Shown one piece after another: positions 34,061 through 43,372 of a stretch of DNA of 64,000 nt. The number at the start of each line of letters is the position of its first letter. The first letter of the stretch is position 1. The DNA is taken from positions 75,844 to 139,843 of the forward strand of contig DEMS01000020.1 of assembly GCA_002359315.1 (NCBI GenBank), written 5' to 3'. The position numbers and the translations under genes are program-made. The notes under the pieces were generated by a model. The model worked only from the letters and a program-made list of their open reading frames with translations. It did no database searches and was not told where the DNA came from. This DNA is from Bacteroidetes bacterium UBA2664 (GTDB lineage Bacteria > Bacteroidota > Rhodothermia > Balneolales > Balneolaceae).

Positions 34061-37030
34061 GTGAGAAAAATTATAAAAATAGTCATTCTCCTTCTGTTTA
34101 TAAGCGGCTGCAGCAGTATAAAGCAGGGGTATCGAAATTTTACTGCCTACTATAACACCTTTTATAACACCAAACAGTACTATGATGACGGGTTACGTTT
34201 AAATCAACGTCAAAGTACTCAGCTAAATCCAAATCAAGCCGTTCGCATTCATCAGGCTCCCACAAATGCCGGACTCGATGATTTTCAAAACGCCATTGAG
34301 ACTGGAAGTTCTATTCTAAGAGATCATATGGAGTCAAAATACCTTCAGCCGGCTCTTTTTATCATAGGGAAGTCGTATTACTACAGATCAGAATTTTTTT
34401 CAGCTCTTCAAAAATTTCAGGAATATGAAGCACTTTCAGATGGGCGGGAGAGGCAGGAAGCCATTTTTTGGCAGGGTTTGACATACCTTGAAATGTTGAA
34501 CTTTGAAGTGGGGATTGATTTATTGGAAAGTGAAATTGAGGCAATTCCCGATTGGGATCCGGAAATTCTCGCTGAAACCAAAGCTGTTTTAGGACAACTC
34601 TATTATCAAATGGGTGAATATCGAAGAACGATTGATTATCTCGAGGAAGCTATTCCTTTTATAAATCATCAGGAAAAAAAATCCCGAGCCTTTTTTCTTC
34701 TGGGTCAATCCTTAGAATCATTAGAACTTCCGGAGCAGGCTCTTTATGCATATCGGGCAATCAGTCAAGTCAGATCATCTTTTGAAATTGATTATCACTC
34801 GAATAAGAAAGAGGCAGAACTGTCAAGAGAGTTAGGCTATTATGAAGAGGCTGAGCGATTATTCAGAAGAATGAGCAGGGACAGTAAATATCTGACTTAT
34901 CAAAATGAACTTTTGTATGAAATTGCCCGAACTCAACAATTGAAAGGGGATTATGAGGAAGCGATAAGCAGTTATAATCAAGTCATTGATGATAGATACC
35001 AAACACCCGGGCCAGTTACACTTGCCAAGACATATTATGGGTTGGGTGAAATTTATCGGGATTATTTTGAGGATTATACCAGAGCGGCATACTTTTTTGA
35101 GCAATCAGCTGCCCAGCGAGTGAATGTTGCACTTTTACCGAACGATTTTGATGCGAATGAATTAGCTGTCTCGTTTGGACGTTATGCGGAGTTGAAATCA
35201 CAAATATCTGAGAATGACAGCCTGCTGGTTTTAGCAAATATGAGCGATGATGAGTTAAAGGATTTTATCTCAGAACTTCAGCGAACAGAGCAAGAGCGAT
35301 TAGATCAGGAAACAAGGGGCCTTAGAAGGGAACAAGACCGTGTTGCACTGCCTGTTGACGAACTGCCCGTAGAACTTACAGCGGAGTCAGAATTTGGATT
35401 TTTAAATAGTAACAACCGGAGTAAGCAAGTGGAAGCGAGCTTGCAGTTCCAATCCATCTGGGGTGATCGGTCAATTGCAGATAACTGGCGAAGAAGTGAG
35501 ACAGTAAGTGGCACTCGTTTTGAAAGAGTCGTTGTAAGAGGGGCAATGGATGAAGAGATTGACTTGCAACAGAGTTTCATCGATCCATCCATCCGAAATG
35601 TGATTGAATTAAGTAATATCCCTTTTTCTGAAGATGAACAAATTTCAATTCAAAGAGAGACTGAGAATTTTAACTATCAACTTGGGAATGTATTTTTTTT
35701 GACTCTCAATATGCCCGATAGCGCAAAAATTTATTACGAGAAGGTGATTGATTCAGGTTTTGAGAAAGATTTGGTTACCATGTCTATGTTCTCACTGGCT
35801 GAATTGGAACTGTCTTTGGAAAATATATCGGAAGCATTTAATTGGTATGATTCACTGGTAGATTACAATCCCGGATCCAGATATACCAGTCAACTTGCGT
35901 CTCGACTTGACGTTGATAACGGATCATTTGAAACTGAAGAGGCTTACTCCACTGCATCAGAATATTCTCAGTTAATAGATAATGAAGAGAATCTGGCACC
36001 GGCGAACCGGGCAGAACGTATATTGGAGATTGCTGAAAGGGCGGAGTCAGAATCCGGGCGCGTCAGATTGTACCTGGATGCCGCTTACGAATATATGAAA
36101 GCAGCTCAAAATGAGATGGGATCATCAGATTTAATCCAAAACTGGATGCTGGCACAAAGTCGGTTCGAAATGGAGAAATCCCAATTTGAAGAGCGTCAAG
36201 AATTATCCCGGGAGATGCTTTCCGATTCGACATTAAATGAATCAGAGAGAGAGTATTGGCTCAGTATTCAAGAGTTGAGCACTCCGGAACCGAATTTTAA
36301 TGCAGAGTTTCCTTATATAGGAGCCTATTGGGACAGTACCAGGTCTGTTTTAGCAAGGATTGAGGTTATTGATGGGTCATCCCCTTTGATGGCCCGGGTA
36401 AGAGCGTTAGATCAGGAATTGCAGCTTCCTGAAACGGATTTAAGATTTCAAGATGCAAGCGAAACGATTGCACAGATCTCACCGCCTGACTCACCCCCGG
36501 GGAATGAGCAATCAGATTTATTTCAATCTGTATCCAATCAGGTTTCAGAAGATTCAGAAATCACTGGTACTGATTCTCAACTGCAAGATGAAGAGACTGC
36601 ATTGGAAGCGGATTCAGTGGAAGCGGATTCCGTGGAAGAGGAATCTACTATACCGGATTCGGTGGCAGAGACTACGATAAATGAAGGAATTATTGTGGAT
36701 GATCCTTTGATAACGGATTATAGCGGAGAAGATTCAACGGAAGAAGGTATTCAGGAAAGCTATTCCATAGTCTTGTACTCTTTCAGTAATGAGGAAGCTG
36801 CCTATTCAACTGCAAATGAATTGGAGGAATTTGGATATGGCGTCTACATCTGCCCTAGAATTATTGACAACAGCTCTTATTTTAGGGTTAGTATCGGTTC
36901 ATTCAGTGAAATAAGAAATGCAATTCAGGTGAGTAGAATATTAGAAGATCCCTACAATGCTCAAAACTTTATATCATCCATAAATTCTACATGTAGAATA
37001 ATTTCTCTGCCCGGACAAGAGACTTCATAA
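34061..37030 (+). CDS. PorW/SprE-like TPR lipoprotein with C-terminal SPOR domain
   Basis: The GTG start gives MRKIIKIVILLLFISGCSS, a lipoprotein signal with Cys17. The next residues, GYRNFTAYYNTFYNTKQYYDDG, resemble the opening of PorW/SprE lipoproteins of the type IX secretion system. At least six TPR-like repeats fill residues 95-350 and more follow to 640. A long acidic stretch (about 810-890) with a repeated EADSVEADSVEEES precedes a SPOR-like domain (about 900-985; YSIVLYSFSNEEAAYSTANEL). SPOR at the end of such a protein is unusual. It probably sits in the periplasm, linked to peptidoglycan. Confidence 0.62.
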   Translation: MRKIIKIVILLLFISGCSSIKQGYRNFTAYYNTFYNTKQYYDDGLRLNQRQSTQLNPNQAVRIHQAPTNAGLDDFQNAIETGSSILRDHMESKYLQPALFIIGKSYYYRSEFFSALQKFQEYEALSDGRERQEAIFWQGLTYLEMLNFEVGIDLLESEIEAIPDWDPEILAETKAVLGQLYYQMGEYRRTIDYLEEAIPFINHQEKKSRAFFLLGQSLESLELPEQALYAYRAISQVRSSFEIDYHSNKKEAELSRELGYYEEAERLFRRMSRDSKYLTYQNELLYEIARTQQLKGDYEEAISSYNQVIDDRYQTPGPVTLAKTYYGLGEIYRDYFEDYTRAAYFFEQSAAQRVNVALLPNDFDANELAVSFGRYAELKSQISENDSLLVLANMSDDELKDFISELQRTEQERLDQETRGLRREQDRVALPVDELPVELTAESEFGFLNSNNRSKQVEASLQFQSIWGDRSIADNWRRSETVSGTRFERVVVRGAMDEEIDLQQSFIDPSIRNVIELSNIPFSEDEQISIQRETENFNYQLGNVFFLTLNMPDSAKIYYEKVIDSGFEKDLVTMSMFSLAELELSLENISEAFNWYDSLVDYNPGSRYTSQLASRLDVDNGSFETEEAYSTASEYSQLIDNEENLAPANRAERILEIAERAESESGRVRLYLDAAYEYMKAAQNEMGSSDLIQNWMLAQSRFEMEKSQFEERQELSREMLSDSTLNESEREYWLSIQELSTPEPNFNAEFPYIGAYWDSTRSVLARIEVIDGSSPLMARVRALDQELQLPETDLRFQDASETIAQISPPDSPPGNEQSDLFQSVSNQVSEDSEITGTDSQLQDEETALEADSVEADSVEEESTIPDSVAETTINEGIIVDDPLITDYSGEDSTEEGIQESYSIVLYSFSNEEAAYSTANELEEFGYGVYICPRIIDNSSYFRVSIGSFSEIRNAIQVSRILEDPYNAQNFISSINSTCRIISLPGQETS

Positions 37031-37059
37031 ACGATTGAAGTTTGATTTCGCCAGACTTT

Positions 37060-38139
37060 TTAAGACTCTTTAGGAAGTTCGTAGATATGATTAAGGCCTT
37101 CAGACTTTAGATAAGCCTCAATCTCCTTGTTAATTTTTTTCACGATGGAAGGGCCTTCATAGATCATGGACGTGTATATTTGAAGCAGATCTGCTCCTGC
37201 TTTCAATTTTCTCACAGCGTCAGCACCTGAACTGATCCCTCCTACACCAATAATTAACTTATTTCTTTTAGTTTTCTGCCTGATTTTCGAGATGATTGCA
37301 GTACTTTTATCGCGAATTGCCCGACCACTTAGTCCGCCGCGCCCCATCGCCCTGATGGTTGATTTTGAGCTCACCAGATTATCTCGGCTCTGTGATGTAT
37401 TACACGCCACATAGCCACTTACAGAGTGATTTTCACACACTGAGATAAGTTCTTCAAGAAGTGATTCAGAAAGGTCAACAGAGAATTTAACCAGTACCGG
37501 CGCAAGCATAGAATCTTTATCAATAGCCAATGCAGACAGAAGGCTGTCCAATGATTTTGGATCCTCAAACGTTTTTCCTTCAGTTGTATTTGGACAGCTT
37601 ATATTAATCGTAATAAAATCGCCAATCTCTTTAACTTTTTTGAAACTGGTTACATAGTCATCAATCGCTTTCTGCCCGGAAATTTTCGGATCGTGTGTTT
37701 TGGCAATATTAACCCCCAATGGAATCGACAAATCAAGTTTCCGCAACCGCTTGGAAATCGTTTGAACTCCATCATTGTTAAGCCCCAATCTGTTGATGAT
37801 CGATTGATCTTCCGGCAGCCGGAAACTTCTCGGTTTGGGATTTCCGGTGGATGGATTTGCAGTAACGCTGCCCACTTCAATAAAACCAAATCCAAGGCTC
37901 TGCATGAGCGGACCCATTGTTCCATTTTTATCAAATCCGGCAGCCAAACCAACAGGATTCTTGAATGGAATGCCCAAAATGGTTTGCTCTAAAGAAGGAG
38001 CAGAGTATTCATAGATTGAACCTATGATTCCGGTTATGGGTTTATATCGGCTGATTGTAGCACCTAACTGAACGGTTAACTCATGGGCATAATCGGCCGA
38101 AAGACGGAACATTAAAGGTCTTACCAGATGTTTATACAT
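37060..38139 (-). CDS. pyrD: Dihydroorotate dehydrogenase, class 2-like (quinone)
   Basis: PyrD oxidises dihydroorotate to orotate in pyrimidine synthesis. The N-terminal helices (MYKHLVRPLMFRLSADYAHE) that form the quinone tunnel identify class 2. FMN-binding elements NPVGLAAGFDKNG near 61, NRLGLNNDG near 116 and IIGVGGISSGADA near 297 are present. The catalytic-loop motif is NISCPNTTEG, with Cys182 where class 2 enzymes normally have Ser (SSPNTPG); Cys is the base in class 1. The 359-residue length is normal. pyrE is about 15 kb away. Confidence 0.9.
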   Translation of the reverse strand: MYKHLVRPLMFRLSADYAHELTVQLGATISRYKPITGIIGSIYEYSAPSLEQTILGIPFKNPVGLAAGFDKNGTMGPLMQSLGFGFIEVGSVTANPSTGNPKPRSFRLPEDQSIINRLGLNNDGVQTISKRLRKLDLSIPLGVNIAKTHDPKISGQKAIDDYVTSFKKVKEIGDFITINISCPNTTEGKTFEDPKSLDSLLSALAIDKDSMLAPVLVKFSVDLSESLLEELISVCENHSVSGYVACNTSQSRDNLVSSKSTIRAMGRGGLSGRAIRDKSTAIISKIRQKTKRNKLIIGVGGISSGADAVRKLKAGADLLQIYTSMIYEGPSIVKKINKEIEAYLKSEGLNHIYELPKES

Positions 38140-38233
38140 GATTTATTTATTCTTAATTATGATTAAGGTAAGAAGTGCCCGGTTAAGATTGAAACTTGTT
38201 AAGATTTCAGTTTTAAATCTTTATCATTAGTAC

Positions 38234-39511
38234 ATGAAAAAATCAGATCAATCAGCCGTCATAGATAAATTCAGATGTCATTTCAGGGATGAAGAGATGA
38301 TACTTCTTGAATCTCAAATGCAGGAACATCCATCTTCGGAGAGTTCTTTTTTGGCTGTCAAACCCAAAAATTCAATAAAAGCATATGGGGACTCGGTAGA
38401 ATTCGATTTTGATGGACAGAAAGAACTCCTCAATATGAATCCATGGGATGCTCTGAAAAAGTTTCGGGAAAGATGTGATCAGTGGTTATTTGGGTATTTT
38501 GGCTATGATCTGAAAAATTTTACAGAACGAATTTATTCACAAAACAGATCGATTATTCAAGTTCCGGATCTTTACTTTTTTGAACCGGAGTGGCTCTTTC
38601 AGTTTAAAGATGGTGACGTTACGCAATGGTTGGGTAATACTGAACCGGATATACAATTTACCAGCCCGGATCCGGAGGAAATACTGCCAATAAGCGGTAC
38701 AAGAATGCAGCCAATGATTACACAAGATGAATATATTCAATCGGTAGAATCCATCCAGCAAATGATAAAAGATGGAGATTTTTATGAGTTGAATTTCTCC
38801 TATCCATTAAGAGGCAGATATACAGGGAGGGCTTATTCGTTATATAGTCAGATGCGAAAGATTAATCCTGTTCCCTTTGGAGCGTATATGAAATTTGATC
38901 AAACAGCCGTATGCTCTGCATCACCGGAGCGATTTCTAAAAAAATCCGGTAAAAAAATTATATCACAACCCATCAAGGGTACCTCAGAAAGATCTGAAGA
39001 CCCACGGATGGATGAAACCCGTAAGCAAGAACTTCAAAACGAAAAAAACAGAGCAGAAAATCTGATGATCGTTGATCTGGTCAGGCATGATCTGTCAAAA
39101 ATCGCTCTGAATGGCACCGTTCATGTATCAAGACTTTATGATATACAGACTTTTGGCACTGTTCATCAACTCATTTCAACGATTGAGGCAGAAGTAAATG
39201 AAGGAGTAGATACTGTAGATGTGATCAGAAGCTGTTTTCCAATGGGGTCCATGACCGGCGCTCCCAAAATAGAAGTGATGAAAGTGATAGATGATTTGGA
39301 AGATTATAAACGGGGGTTATATTCAGGAGCGATCGGTTATTTTACCCCTCAGGATGATTTTGATTTTAATGTAGTTATTAGAACGGCTATTCTGCAGAAC
39401 GGGGAAGTCGTTTTCCCGGTCGGAGGTGCCATAACCAGTGATTCAGACCCTCTTCAGGAGTGGAGTGAAACTGAAATTAAATCGAGAGCTATTACGAGAG
39501 TTTTTCTGTGA
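38234..39511 (+). CDS. pabB: Aminodeoxychorismate synthase component I
   Basis: This chorismate-binding enzyme converts chorismate to aminodeoxychorismate on the way to folate. The PabB-diagnostic Lys appears in QPIKGTSER near 253 (TrpE has Ala there). Further motifs are FYELNFSYPLRG near 180, ENLMIVDLVRHDLSK near 273, GSMTGAPKIE near 337 and SGAIGYFTPQDDFDFN near 360. The 425-residue length lacks a fused lyase, so pabA and pabC should lie elsewhere. Confidence 0.92.
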   Translation: MKKSDQSAVIDKFRCHFRDEEMILLESQMQEHPSSESSFLAVKPKNSIKAYGDSVEFDFDGQKELLNMNPWDALKKFRERCDQWLFGYFGYDLKNFTERIYSQNRSIIQVPDLYFFEPEWLFQFKDGDVTQWLGNTEPDIQFTSPDPEEILPISGTRMQPMITQDEYIQSVESIQQMIKDGDFYELNFSYPLRGRYTGRAYSLYSQMRKINPVPFGAYMKFDQTAVCSASPERFLKKSGKKIISQPIKGTSERSEDPRMDETRKQELQNEKNRAENLMIVDLVRHDLSKIALNGTVHVSRLYDIQTFGTVHQLISTIEAEVNEGVDTVDVIRSCFPMGSMTGAPKIEVMKVIDDLEDYKRGLYSGAIGYFTPQDDFDFNVVIRTAILQNGEVVFPVGGAITSDSDPLQEWSETEIKSRAITRVFL

Positions 39512-39549
39512 TTCAGTGAAATGATGTGAGGTTTTATTTAGTTCTTTTA

Positions 39550-39640
39550 GGAAGTGAGAAGTCTCTACTACGCTAAAGCTTCGTAGAGCAGGGAGAAGTG
39601 AGACCTGACACCTGATAACTGAAAGCTGATACCTACAAAT
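39550..39640. repeat. Intergenic palindrome plus 7-bp tandem repeat
   Basis: CTCTAC (39563-39568) and GTAGAG (39583-39588) flank an AT/GC-mixed loop containing CTAAAGCTT. Then four copies of a 7-bp unit near CTGATAA run from 39605 to 39632. The string AAGTGAGAAGT at 39552 recurs near the right end of the window (63905), suggesting a dispersed family of small elements. It lies between pabB and the MoxR-like gene. Confidence 0.5.
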
Positions 39641-39670
39641 AAGATATAATCAAACAAAAGCTGTAACCAT

Positions 39671-41161
39671 ATGCATGAGAAAATAAAAAATATCGGTCAA
39701 CTCAAAGAGTCGGGGTGGGTATCAAAAACTATCAAGGAGGAGCTCCGCAGCAATCTGATTGAAAAAATTCAGAAAGGTGAAACACTATTTCCGGGCATTT
39801 TGGGTTATGACAAAACCGTAATTCCTCAGATTCAGCATGCTATTTTAGCGAGGCATGACATCATTTTACTGGGATTACGGGGTCAGGCCAAGACCCGAAT
39901 CCTTCGTATGCTGGTATTCCTTTTAGATGAGTATATACCGGTTGTAAAAGGATCAGAAATCAATGATGATCCATTGCGTCCAATATCCGGCTATGCAAAG
40001 GAGTTAATTGCCAATCAGGGTGATGATACACCGGTTACATGGTTACATCGGGATTTTCGATATGGTGAAAAGTTGGCAACACCGGATACCACAGTGTCTG
40101 ATCTTATTGGAGATATTGACCCTATAAAAGCCGCTTCATTAAAACTCTCTTTAGCAAGTGAGGATGTGATCAATTATGGTTTGATACCCAGAACAAACCG
40201 AGGGATATTTGTCATCAATGAACTGCCGGATCTTCAGCCCAGGATACAAGTTGCCCTGCTGAATATTATGCAAGAGCGTGATATCCAGATTCGTGGTTTT
40301 AATATCCGAATCCCGGTAGATCTATTCATGGCATTCTCAGCAAATCCTGAAGATTATACCAACAGAGGAAATATCATCACACCGCTTAAAGATAGGATTG
40401 ACGCACAGATAATCACTCACTATCCAAAAGAGATGGATATTGCACTACAGATTACTGAGCAGGAAGCATGGGTTCACAGGGATGAAAACAGCAAGATTCA
40501 CATTCCGAGAATTTTTAGGGAAATTTTGGAAAATGTGGCCTTTGAGGCCCGCAGTAGTGAGTATATCGATCAAAAGAGCGGCGTTTCTACGCGGATGACC
40601 ATTACTGCTATGGAGCAAGTATTATCATCGGCGGAGAGGAGGTCGATTCTGAATAATGATCAGAACACAACTCTTCGAATTACGGATCTTTATGCAATGG
40701 TGCCGGCATTAACAGGAAAACTGGAGCTGGTATATGAAGGTGAGCAGGAGGGAGCTGTAAATGTGGCCAAACATATCATTGGCAAAGCTATTAAACAGAC
40801 ATTCAGAAGTTATTTCCCGGATCCGCAGAAACGAATCAATGAAAATGAGGAGAATCCATATCAAAAGATAATCGATTGGTTTGCATCCGGGAACCGATTA
40901 GAAGTCCATGAATTACAAGGTGATAAAGAGTATCAGAAAAGTCTGGATGGTGTAGCCGGATTGTCGGAAACCGTGAAAAAGCAGAGCTCTGATCAGCTGG
41001 AAAAGAATGAACTCTATCCCCTTATGGACCTGATGATCGAAGCCCTGCATCAAAATTCAAAAATTGGAAAAGATGATCTGGATGAAACCATCAGTTATAC
41101 AGATATGCTTGGAAGTATGCTGGGTGGAATGTCAGATTTTGATGATGAAGAGTACTCCTGA
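39671..41161 (+). CDS. MoxR/ChlI-like AAA+ ATPase
   Basis: The 496-residue protein resembles magnesium-chelatase subunit I/MoxR ATPases. A Walker A-like GLRGQAKTR (68-76), a Walker B-like GIFVINELPDLQP near 178 and an arginine-rich sensor region (PLKDRIDAQ near 240) are visible. MoxR ATPases usually act with a VWA-domain partner to mature metal enzymes or secreted complexes; no VWA gene is adjacent here. The C-terminal 100 residues are charged and helical. Function is unresolved. Confidence 0.75.
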   Translation: MHEKIKNIGQLKESGWVSKTIKEELRSNLIEKIQKGETLFPGILGYDKTVIPQIQHAILARHDIILLGLRGQAKTRILRMLVFLLDEYIPVVKGSEINDDPLRPISGYAKELIANQGDDTPVTWLHRDFRYGEKLATPDTTVSDLIGDIDPIKAASLKLSLASEDVINYGLIPRTNRGIFVINELPDLQPRIQVALLNIMQERDIQIRGFNIRIPVDLFMAFSANPEDYTNRGNIITPLKDRIDAQIITHYPKEMDIALQITEQEAWVHRDENSKIHIPRIFREILENVAFEARSSEYIDQKSGVSTRMTITAMEQVLSSAERRSILNNDQNTTLRITDLYAMVPALTGKLELVYEGEQEGAVNVAKHIIGKAIKQTFRSYFPDPQKRINENEENPYQKIIDWFASGNRLEVHELQGDKEYQKSLDGVAGLSETVKKQSSDQLEKNELYPLMDLMIEALHQNSKIGKDDLDETISYTDMLGSMLGGMSDFDDEEYS

Positions 41162-41266
41162 AATTTAAGATCAATAATTTTGAGATAGAGTTTTCATTGC
41201 AATATGCCGGATGAACCCTTATCTTTCTTGTCTATAATTTTTTACGAAGATAAACTCGACATAGCC

Positions 41267-41479
41267 ATGAAAAAAGGAATTCACCCCGATTACAACGAAG
41301 TCACAGTAATTTTGAGTGATGGTACTGAGATGAAAACCCGTAGCACCATCAAAACAACGGATGGTACTTATAAGAGTGAGATAGACTCAAAAAACCATCC
41401 ATTTTATAACAAAGACCAAAAAATCCAGAAGAAGGATGGTCGAATTGATAGATTCAATAAACGTTATAACAAGAGCTGA
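41267..41479 (+). CDS. rpmE: 50S ribosomal protein L31, cysteine-free form
   Basis: I start at ATG 41267 because MKKGIHPDYNEVTV is the standard L31 beginning; an earlier in-frame ATG adds 21 unrelated residues. The 70-residue protein ends DGRIDRFNKRYNKS as L31 does. The usual zinc-binding cysteines are replaced (ILSDGT, IDSKNHPFY), so this is the zinc-independent (C-) form. In many bacteria such paralogues are induced by zinc shortage through Zur; here it may be the only copy. A strong terminator follows. Confidence 0.9.
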   Translation: MKKGIHPDYNEVTVILSDGTEMKTRSTIKTTDGTYKSEIDSKNHPFYNKDQKIQKKDGRIDRFNKRYNKS

Positions 41480-41501
41480 TAAAAGACCTATTTACAACAT
41501 G

Positions 41502-41535
41502 AAGGATGATACGGTTACCGTATCATCCTTTTTTT
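41502..41535 (+). terminator. Rho-independent terminator after rpmE
   Basis: A perfect 13-bp stem, AAGGATGATACGG against CCGTATCATCCTT with a 3-base loop, is followed by seven T. It sits 22 bases after the rpmE stop and ends just before the MBL-fold gene. Confidence 0.92.
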
Positions 41536-41546
41536 GTTTCTGAACG

Positions 41547-42182
41547 ATGGTATTAAAAAGTTACACAGTCGGGCCATTTTCACAGAATACTTATCTGTTA
41601 AGTCAAAAGGGAGAAGGGCTGCTTATAGACCCGGGTTTTTATGACCCAACAGAGTACGTGCAATTTAAAAGCGATATAAAAGAGAATAAGATAAAGTTGT
41701 TAGCCGTACTGCTGACACACGCGCACATCGATCATGTAATTGGCCTGGATAAAGTGCTGGCTGACTTTAACATTCCTGTATACTTGAATCACTCCGATCT
41801 TTATCTTTGGAATAATTTTCCAAATCAGGCTGCTATGTTTGGTGTAAGAACGGCGGGATTTGATTTTATACCGGAACCTTTACCTGAAATGAATGGGATG
41901 AAGTTGGGATCCTTTCAGTTTGATGTTCTCTATACACCGGGACATTCACCGGATCATGTCTCACTCTATTTTAAAGAAAAAAACCTACTGATCGCCGGGG
42001 ATGTGCTATTTAAGCAAAGTATTGGTCGAACAGATCTTTATAAGGGAGATTTTGATATATTGGCAACATCAATTCGTCAGAAGCTTTATGTACTGCCCAA
42101 TTCAACAGAAGTATGGCCCGGACACGGACCGAAAACTACGATAGGATTTGAAAAAGAGAATAATGGGTTTGTGAAGGGCTAA
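41547..42182 (+). CDS. MBL-fold metallohydrolase, glyoxalase II-like
   Basis: The 211-residue metallo-beta-lactamase-fold protein has THAHIDHVIG near 58 (two-metal motif HxHxDH), GHSPDHVSL near 133, AGDVLF near 150 and PGHGP near 192, the full ligand set. Glyoxalase II-like and persulfide-dioxygenase-like activities both fit; I cannot decide. Its stop directly abuts the stop of the converging TPR-like gene. Confidence 0.85.
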   Translation: MVLKSYTVGPFSQNTYLLSQKGEGLLIDPGFYDPTEYVQFKSDIKENKIKLLAVLLTHAHIDHVIGLDKVLADFNIPVYLNHSDLYLWNNFPNQAAMFGVRTAGFDFIPEPLPEMNGMKLGSFQFDVLYTPGHSPDHVSLYFKEKNLLIAGDVLFKQSIGRTDLYKGDFDILATSIRQKLYVLPNSTEVWPGHGPKTTIGFEKENNGFVKG

Positions 42183-42827
42183 TCAGGATTCCCTGTTGAC
42201 ATTCTCTCTCGCCTCTCCCTTTTTTTTATTGAGTCGATCGATCTGTTTCTGGTAATACTCTTTTTTTGAACTGTTCTCAGTAATCAGCTTATTGTAGGTT
42301 TTAATTGCAGCGGTGTAGTTTTCCTGTTTTTCATGGATTACGGCTAATGTTTCCGTGACAATATCTTCCACATGCACACTATCTTTGCTTAGATCGTGCT
42401 GATCCCCCTTTTTTAAATCTTTTTCACTCATTCTTCGTGGCTCGATGGATGAGAGTTTTGAGATTAGAAGATCTAAATCTTGAATAGGGTATGCTTCTTC
42501 GGAATTGCTGCCGGCTGTCTTTCTCTCAGCTGAAACTTTTTTTGGCTGCCAGGCATCAAAGGCATGTGGATGCTGAATGAAGTATGGGAGGCGTTCCATA
42601 AACCGGCTTCCGGGAGCCATTATTTTGGCATTCAAAGCTGCTTCCAGTGCTTTTTCTTTATTCTTATTCTTTAAATGTAACCAGGCCAGAAAAAAATACC
42701 CAACAGCACCGGTATTTCTCTTTTCAATTCTGGCAGTTAACCGACTGATTGCTTTATCCGGATTTTCTTCAAATTGTTCCAGATAACTCTGATAAGATTT
42801 TGGAATCTGATGTGATTCTAGATCCAT
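42183..42827 (-). CDS. Hypothetical protein with TPR-like helical segments
   Basis: The 214-residue soluble protein has helical pairs resembling TPRs at both ends (GAVGYFFLAWLHLKNKNKEKALEAA near 38; EKQENYTAAIKTYNKLI near 165). Between them is a Ser/Lys-rich, probably disordered part. It is likely a scaffold protein. It lies downstream of lptE on the same strand, 29 bases away, and may be in its operon. Confidence 0.6.
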   Translation of the reverse strand: MDLESHQIPKSYQSYLEQFEENPDKAISRLTARIEKRNTGAVGYFFLAWLHLKNKNKEKALEAALNAKIMAPGSRFMERLPYFIQHPHAFDAWQPKKVSAERKTAGSNSEEAYPIQDLDLLISKLSSIEPRRMSEKDLKKGDQHDLSKDSVHVEDIVTETLAVIHEKQENYTAAIKTYNKLITENSSKKEYYQKQIDRLNKKKGEARENVNRES

Positions 42828-42856
42828 AAAAATTTCGATTTAAAAATAGAGCGTTT

Positions 42857-43372
42857 TTACCAACTACTTACGGCGTCATTAAACATGTTATTTGAAATCT
42901 GCTGAAGTGCAGCTGCAGCGGCTTCAATCTCACCCTCAACAGGGTTTGCAATTACATCATAGGTTGCACTTCCTGTAAAACTTTTTGTCCACAATGGCTC
43001 ATCATCCCTGGCATACTGAAATGATGCATTTACAGTAATCTGAACTTCATTAAAATTGGCCTGTTGATCACCTCCAATGCTAAAGGGTCGATTAATATAA
43101 CTCTGAATTGCACCCTCTACAAATGCATCTGCATTTGTCTCGTCATTTGATAATGAAAGTCTGCTTTGATTTACAAATCGGTTGATGAGCGCTCTGTTCA
43201 AACGGTCGCTTAAATCTCCCAATCCACTCTGCGATCTGTCCGGGAAAAAAGGAATATAGATGTTATTTACATCAGAGGGAATGGATGTCCCGGTAAAACT
43301 ATACGTAATACACCCTGAAAAACCTGCAATTAAGAGCAGCATGACGAATAGTTTTGATCTAATCAAGCTCAT
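42857..43372 (-). CDS. lptE: LPS assembly lipoprotein LptE
   Basis: LptE plugs the LptD barrel that delivers lipopolysaccharide to the outer leaflet. The start MSLIRSKLFVMLLLIAGFSGC gives a proper lipoprotein signal and overlaps the sigma-54 activator gene by 14 bases; an earlier ATG lies deeper in that gene. The mature part has YSFTGTSIPSDVNNIYIPFF and the typical LptE strand-helix pattern ending in a C-terminal helix. Length (about 170) matches Bacteroidota LptE. Confidence 0.85.
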   Translation of the reverse strand: MSLIRSKLFVMLLLIAGFSGCITYSFTGTSIPSDVNNIYIPFFPDRSQSGLGDLSDRLNRALINRFVNQSRLSLSNDETNADAFVEGAIQSYINRPFSIGGDQQANFNEVQITVNASFQYARDDEPLWTKSFTGSATYDVIANPVEGEIEAAAAALQQISNNMFNDAVSSW

